Made by a program: the position numbers and the translations under genes. DNA of 18,777 nucleotides. It comes from an uncultured Ruminococcus sp. Lineage in GTDB: Bacteria; Bacillota; Clostridia; Oscillospirales; Ruminococcaceae. Below are positions 14,812 to 18,777 of the stretch, in pieces. The DNA lies in assembly GCF_937915125.1 (NCBI RefSeq), contig NZ_CALDMP010000092.1, forward strand, positions 1 to 18,777, read 5' to 3'. The notes beneath the pieces are model-generated. The model saw nothing but the letters and a program-made list of their open reading frames with translations, ran no database searches and was not told the DNA's origin. How positions within the stretch are numbered: the first letter of the stretch is position 1; each line of letters opens with the position of its first letter.

Positions 14812-16233
14812 ATGAAAAGACAACTGATCATCGGAATGATCCTGCTGCTTCTGGTTCTCATTGCCTTCGGCACCTACTTCTTTGTGGATCAGTATCAGAC
14901 CAAAAAAGAGGAAAAAGAAGCGGAAGAGGCAGCAGCGTTACAGCTGGGCTCATTCAATTCCAGTGATGTAACCAAGCTGGATCTGCATACGCCGGATCTG
15001 GATTATACCATAGAAGCCGATGAAAACGGCGAATGGGTTGTTGCCAGCGGTCCCGAACTGCGGATCAACACTTATTATATTACTGCACTCTGCACCTACG
15101 GCAGCATGCTGACTGCATCTGAGGATCTGGGAGCGGCAGATGACGCCACACTGGACAGCTATGGACTGACAGATCCGATCTCAATCACTTACTATACTGA
15201 AAATAAGACGAAAACCATTTATGTCGGCGCTCAGACGCCCACAAAGGAAAATTTCTACATCATGCAGGACGGCGATGACCATGTATATCTGGTGGATTCC
15301 AACACTGCCGGTTACCTTTACGTGACCGAAACGCAGCTGCGGTATCGCTATGTCATGGACGACAAAACATCGGATATTACCCATCTTCTCCTGAAACATA
15401 ACAAAGAAACCATATATGATCTGGAAAAAGAGGGCACCGACTGGACACTGACAGCTCCCTTTGAGACCTCCCTGGAAATCAATGCGGCAAACCTCTCCAG
15501 TTTGTTTACCACGCTGGTTCAGCTGGAAATTGATGATTTTGGAGAAAGCGGCATTACAGAAGCAGATTACAAAAAATACGGTTTCGACAATCCGGCATAC
15601 ACATTCCAGTTTACACAGGAAACCGGCGAAACTACCACGCTTCTGTTTGAGGAATACGATCCTCTGGTCACAAGCTATATCGAATGTCTCCATGTGGAAA
15701 CAGGCGAAATCCTGATCTTCGATTCCTCCTATGTTTCTTTCCTTCAGAGTGAAACAACAGACTATTTGCTGGATACGCTGTTCAAACCGGGAATTGACCA
15801 GGTCAAATCCCTCAAGCTCCACTATGAAGGTTCTTATAATGACAAGTCCATGCAGATTGATGACACATATGAAATTGATTCTGAGGCTGGCACCTATGTC
15901 TGCAACGGCAAAACCATCACTGCTGATGATGCCGCCGCAGCACAGGCATTTGAGGATTTCTTCTCATCCCTGACAAATCTCTCTTATGAATCCATCGAGG
16001 CGAATGCCTCTGAACCAGCGCAAAAGGATGCTGCGTTCCGGGTAGAATACACCCTCCAGGACGGCAGTACCCATGTGGTGGAGCTCGTCCCTAGGGATGA
16101 CACCACCTATTGGGCATATCTGGACGGTGATTTCAGCCGTGCACTTGTGCGTCAGCGTGCTCTGAGCGGTGAAAAGAAAATACTCGAAAAATATACAGAT
16201 CTGGCGGAAACACTGGATTCCGCAGACGCATAA
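14812..16233 (+). CDS. DUF4340 membrane-anchored protein
   Basis: A 473-residue protein with one N-terminal helix (about 5-25) and a long acidic extracytoplasmic region; the highly charged stretch KKEEKEAEEAA follows the anchor. DUF4340 is recognised by two copies of a YGL/F-x-x-P block, YGLTDP (117-122) and YGFDNP (256-261), each followed by beta-rich sequence. Repeating LDLHTPDLDYTIE, LLLKHNKETIYDLE and LKLHYEGSYNDKS segments also suggest an internally duplicated fold. Genes of this family commonly follow GldG-like genes, and this one lies 37 bases downstream with GAGGAGG before its ATG. It probably works with the ABC complex outside the membrane. The biochemical role is unknown. A terminator follows directly. 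Confidence 0.85.
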   Translation: MKRQLIIGMILLLLVLIAFGTYFFVDQYQTKKEEKEAEEAAALQLGSFNSSDVTKLDLHTPDLDYTIEADENGEWVVASGPELRINTYYITALCTYGSMLTASEDLGAADDATLDSYGLTDPISITYYTENKTKTIYVGAQTPTKENFYIMQDGDDHVYLVDSNTAGYLYVTETQLRYRYVMDDKTSDITHLLLKHNKETIYDLEKEGTDWTLTAPFETSLEINAANLSSLFTTLVQLEIDDFGESGITEADYKKYGFDNPAYTFQFTQETGETTTLLFEEYDPLVTSYIECLHVETGEILIFDSSYVSFLQSETTDYLLDTLFKPGIDQVKSLKLHYEGSYNDKSMQIDDTYEIDSEAGTYVCNGKTITADDAAAAQAFEDFFSSLTNLSYESIEANASEPAQKDAAFRVEYTLQDGSTHVVELVPRDDTTYWAYLDGDFSRALVRQRALSGEKKILEKYTDLAETLDSADA

Positions 16234-16236
16234 ACG

Positions 16237-16275
16237 AAGCGGAGATGCCGTCTTTTCGGTAATCTCCGCTTTTTC
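16237..16275 (+). terminator. Intrinsic terminator of the Gld-like ABC operon
   Basis: AAGCGGAGAT (16237-16246) pairs perfectly with ATCTCCGCTT (16262-16271). The stem extends inward through GCCG/CGGT past one bulged base to a loop of six. Further T residues follow. It begins just after the DUF4340 stop. Confidence 0.88.
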
Positions 16276-16297
16276 ATTCTGTCCGCTTTTCTCACAA

Positions 16298-16330
16298 GGC
16301 AACACCATACAATCTTTGTACGGTATTGCC
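16298..16330 (-). repeat. 15-bp hairpin related to the 50-bp structured repeat
   Basis: Positions 16298-16312 and 16316-16330 form inverted arms around a 3-base loop. On the minus strand all 15 positions pair, two as G-U. On the plus strand these become A-C mismatches, so the structure favours a minus-strand RNA. Each arm ends in GGTxTTGCC on the relevant strand, matching the end of the 50-bp units at 6-105. It sits between the operon terminator and the next promoter. Confidence 0.75.
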
Positions 16331-16356
16331 ATAAAAATTGATTTCCAGTAAATCCA

Positions 16357-16385
16357 TTGACAAAACGAGAAAAACATATTATAAT
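16357..16385 (+). promoter_or_regulatory. Perfect-consensus sigma-A promoter of the carboxypeptidase pair
   Basis: TTGACA (16357-16362) and TATAAT (16380-16385) are exact hexamers with a 17-base spacer. The start point would be near 16392, giving a leader of about 80 nt before the D,D-carboxypeptidase ATG. Confidence 0.88.
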
Positions 16386-16470
16386 TGTATAGGGTTGTCT
16401 GTAAATTTAAATATGCTCTTTTTTCTTATCAGCCCCGAAATTTAAGATATTTCTCAATACGAGGTGCAGC

Positions 16471-17589
16471 ATGGAAATTCGCAAACAAAGAAAACGGCAT
16501 AATTCAAGGCTCTGGATCAATACCACCGTTGGTGTTTTATGCGGTGTGATCGTCATCGTCTTTCTCATTGTTCTGCTGACACAGACCGGGAAACCGAAAG
16601 TGCGGCAAGCACCTGCTGCAAATGCACAGGCTGCTACAGAGATCACGGAACCACCGACAGAAGCACCTACCGAGCCGCCGGCACTATTGGTATATCCGGA
16701 AACTGCCGCTGATCTCACAGAATTGACAGCGAAAAATATCTCCAGTGAATATGCTGTTCTTCTGGATGTTACTGACAACAAAATACTGGCGCAGCGTGAC
16801 CCCGATACCCGGATCTATCCTGCATCTATGACAAAAATCATGACACTTCTGGTTGCGGCGGAGCATGTTGAAAATATGGATGATACCTTTACCATGACAT
16901 ATGACATTATCGCACCGCTCATTGCCGCAGACGCCTCACGTGCAGGCTTTGAAGAGGGAGAAACTGTCACCATTACTGATCTACTCTATGGCGTTGCACT
17001 GCCGTCTGGAGCCGATGCAACAACTGCAATTGCGATTTATCTCTGCGGCTCGGAAGAAGCCTTCGTGACATGGATGAACGACAAGGCAGAGGAACTGGGA
17101 CTGGAAAACACCCATTTTACAAACGCCAGCGGTCTCCATGATATCAACCACTACAGCACATCCACAGACATTGCTTTGCTTATGTCCTATGTTATGGAAA
17201 ATGATATCTGCCGGGAAATTCTGAGCACCTATCAGTATACCACGTCCGTCACAGAACAGCACCCCGAGGGAATCCCTCTGGAAAGCACCATGTTCAGCCG
17301 GATGTATGGCACCGAGGTTACTGGCATCACCATCGAAGCCGGCAAAACCGGATATACCGATGAAGCTGGTCACTGTCTGGTCAGCTATGCCACAGATGCA
17401 GAGGGAAAAAGTTATGTTGCCGTAACTGCAAAAGGTCCCACATACTGGCGTGCCGTTTTTGATACATTTGCTATCTATGGACTTATTCACGATGGTTATC
17501 CCATGCCAACAGACCTGGAAGGAGAAGAAACCGATGAAAACGGTAATATGATTCCTTCCGAGGATACAACGACAGAAACAATATATTAA
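16471..17589 (+). CDS. Membrane-anchored serine D-alanyl-D-alanine carboxypeptidase (S11 family)
   Basis: A 372-residue low-molecular-weight penicillin-binding protein predicted to trim the terminal D-Ala from peptidoglycan pentapeptides, limiting cross-linking. A basic N terminus and a helix (about 17-38) anchor it, followed by a Thr/Pro/Glu-rich spacer (about 45-72). The catalytic domain has SMTK (Ser119 to Lys122), SGAD (179-182, where the family more often has SGN) and KTG (292-294). The usual C-terminal PBP5-type beta domain and amphipathic anchor are absent; the protein instead ends in an acidic tail, with the membrane anchor at the N terminus. GAGG precedes the ATG. It shares its promoter with the VanY-like gene 51 bases downstream. 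Confidence 0.92.
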   Translation: MEIRKQRKRHNSRLWINTTVGVLCGVIVIVFLIVLLTQTGKPKVRQAPAANAQAATEITEPPTEAPTEPPALLVYPETAADLTELTAKNISSEYAVLLDVTDNKILAQRDPDTRIYPASMTKIMTLLVAAEHVENMDDTFTMTYDIIAPLIAADASRAGFEEGETVTITDLLYGVALPSGADATTAIAIYLCGSEEAFVTWMNDKAEELGLENTHFTNASGLHDINHYSTSTDIALLMSYVMENDICREILSTYQYTTSVTEQHPEGIPLESTMFSRMYGTEVTGITIEAGKTGYTDEAGHCLVSYATDAEGKSYVAVTAKGPTYWRAVFDTFAIYGLIHDGYPMPTDLEGEETDENGNMIPSEDTTTETIY

Positions 17590-17640
17590 AGTACATTTAA
17601 ACTATGATACTTCTTTGCAGGAAAGGAGGCTGGTTCCACT

Positions 17641-18639
17641 ATGAGCAAACGAAAACAGCGGCATCTCAGTTCCGCTGGCTTTATCCTTGCATTGATTCTG
17701 CTGATTGCTGGCATATATGGCGCAGACACAGTATATCGCCTGTTTTTCCAGACAAAAACAGAAAATATTATCGGAACCGGCGGATTTTCTCTGACAGGTT
17801 CCGGTGCAGAGGACGCACCGTCAGATTCTCCCGGCGAAACAGAAAATACGGAAGAAACGATACCAGATGCAACAATACTGCAACTCTCGGCAGCAGATCA
17901 GGCAAATGGTTCTTTGATCCTGGTAGACCAGGCACACCCCTATACCGGCAGTCAGAACTGGATCGACTTTTCCGCTATTTCCAACGAAAATGTAAAGCCC
18001 AGAGATGCATCTCTCCCCATACAAGCAGAGATCCAGGAATCCCTTTGCAGTCTCTTTGACGGCTATGCTGCCTCCAACGGCTACACCAATCTGCAGATTT
18101 ACAGCACCCTGGATTCCACCCTGGACGCCTCTTCCATCTACACCAACGTTCTTCCCGACCGCAGCTGTGGTTATAGCTTTGACATTGGTCTGATCACCAG
18201 CACCGGCGAGGTTGTGCCCTATATCAAAAAACGAAACGAATGGATGGTCACAAATGCCTGGGAATACGGTTTTGTTCTGCGCTATCCGGAGGATAAAACA
18301 GAAATCACCGGAATCACCTATGCACCTCACCATTTTCGCTATGTAGGGAAGCTGCATGCAGCAATTATGCATGCAAACAACTTCTGCCTGGAGGAATATC
18401 TGAACTATCTGCAAAGTTATACTATGGAATCCGGCGGTCTTTCCTATACAGACGGTATTCAGTCCTATATCATCTATTATGTCCCCGCTGATCCCAGCGG
18501 CACCACGACTGTGCAGCTGCCTAAGGATATTGCCTACAGTGTCTCCGGTGACAACCGCGGCGGGTTCATTATCACTACATCCAGCAGCGATATAACCACA
18601 ATGCCGGAGGATTCGTCCAATACTGCAAATACAGAATAA
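17641..18639 (+). CDS. VanY-like D-Ala-D-Ala carboxypeptidase homologue with degenerate active site
   Basis: A 332-residue protein with an N-terminal helix (about 12-34), an acidic Ser/Gly/Glu linker (about 45-75) and a VanY/M15-type domain (about 120-260), then about 70 further residues outside the usual domain. Family identity is clear from NAWEYGFVLRYPEDKTEITG (205-224) and HFRYVG (231-236). The active site is altered: in the SxHxxGxxxD motif the zinc-ligand His is Arg174 while Asp181 remains, and in the ExWH motif the catalytic Glu is Ala228 and Trp is His230, leaving His231. The SGYRS substrate loop reads STLDS (155-159). Catalysis by the known mechanism looks impossible, so a peptidoglycan-binding or regulatory pseudoenzyme is likely. 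AAGGAGG lies 11 bases before the ATG. Confidence 0.85.
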   Translation: MSKRKQRHLSSAGFILALILLIAGIYGADTVYRLFFQTKTENIIGTGGFSLTGSGAEDAPSDSPGETENTEETIPDATILQLSAADQANGSLILVDQAHPYTGSQNWIDFSAISNENVKPRDASLPIQAEIQESLCSLFDGYAASNGYTNLQIYSTLDSTLDASSIYTNVLPDRSCGYSFDIGLITSTGEVVPYIKKRNEWMVTNAWEYGFVLRYPEDKTEITGITYAPHHFRYVGKLHAAIMHANNFCLEEYLNYLQSYTMESGGLSYTDGIQSYIIYYVPADPSGTTTVQLPKDIAYSVSGDNRGGFIITTSSSDITTMPEDSSNTANTE

Positions 18640-18659
18640 AGGTTACTGCAATTCATATA

Positions 18660-18703
18660 AAAAACCTCTGCGCCTTCTCCATGAGGCAGCAGAGGTTTTT
18701 TTC
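18660..18703 (+). terminator. Strong intrinsic terminator after the carboxypeptidase pair
   Basis: AAAACCTCTGC (18661-18671) pairs with GCAGAGGTTTT (18689-18699). The stem extends by GCCT/AGGC past one bulge to an 8-base loop, and T residues continue to 18702. The A-tract on the left arm would also allow it to work on the minus strand. Confidence 0.93.
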
Positions 18704-18717
18704 AGAGATTCATCTAG

Positions 18718-18772
18718 GGAATCACTGATTAAATCACGCCTTACGGCTTGGCACGCATCTTGCTTGCATATT
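18718..18772 (-). repeat. Diverged copy of the structured intergenic repeat
   Basis: Aligned without gaps to the reverse complement of positions 1-55, this stretch matches at 38 of 55 positions, with near-identity around ACGGCTT, GCACG and GCTTGCAT. The first hairpin of the repeat can still form here, with different bases at two of its four pairs. It lies 15 bases after the terminator and may continue past the window end. Confidence 0.6.
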
Positions 18773-18777
18773 TTCCG

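Overview
The window reads as chromosome of a cellulosome-producing gut Ruminococcus, close to the R. flavefaciens / R. champanellensis group. The main evidence is a secreted family 48 glycoside hydrolase ending in a Ruminococcus-style dockerin. The Firmicutes-type housekeeping cluster, strong consensus sigma-A promoters and good Shine-Dalgarno sites agree. This is a judgement from protein features; no database search was run.

Bases 107-7785 (minus strand) form a tightly packed operon read yicC, gmk, rpoZ, priA, def, fmt, a membrane zinc peptidase gene and rsmB. Four of the junctions are ATGA overlaps. A -35/-10 pair with a 17-base spacer precedes yicC. The genes serve RNA decay and nucleotide supply (YicC, Gmk), transcription (omega), replication restart (PriA) and the start and maturation of translation (Def, Fmt, RsmB). 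remA and coaBC, often present in this cluster in other Firmicutes, are absent.

Bases 7952-10909 (minus strand) encode the dockerin-bearing GH48 exocellulase: signal peptide, large catalytic module, Ig-like domain, Thr/Glu linker and dockerin. It has its own perfect-consensus promoter, a leader of about 180 nt and a terminator. A 586-base AT-rich divergent region separates it from the next operon.

Bases 11496-16233 (plus strand) hold a four-gene operon: ABC ATPase, ABC-2 permease, GldG-like membrane protein and DUF4340 membrane-anchored protein. It resembles the Gld-type ABC systems of Bacteroidetes, but its substrate in Firmicutes is unknown. It ends at a clear intrinsic terminator.

Bases 16471-18639 (plus strand), behind a perfect-consensus promoter, hold two membrane-anchored peptidoglycan peptidase homologues. 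The first is an intact S11 D,D-carboxypeptidase. The second is a VanY-like protein that has lost a zinc-ligand His and the catalytic Glu, and is probably a non-catalytic pseudoenzyme. A strong terminator follows.

The least expected signal is a small family of structured intergenic repeats at 6-105, 16298-16330 and 18718-18772. Two 50-bp tandem units differ at four positions, and every difference preserves base pairing in one of two predicted hairpins. All three loci lie just beyond the 3' end of a gene or operon, in the same antisense orientation to it.
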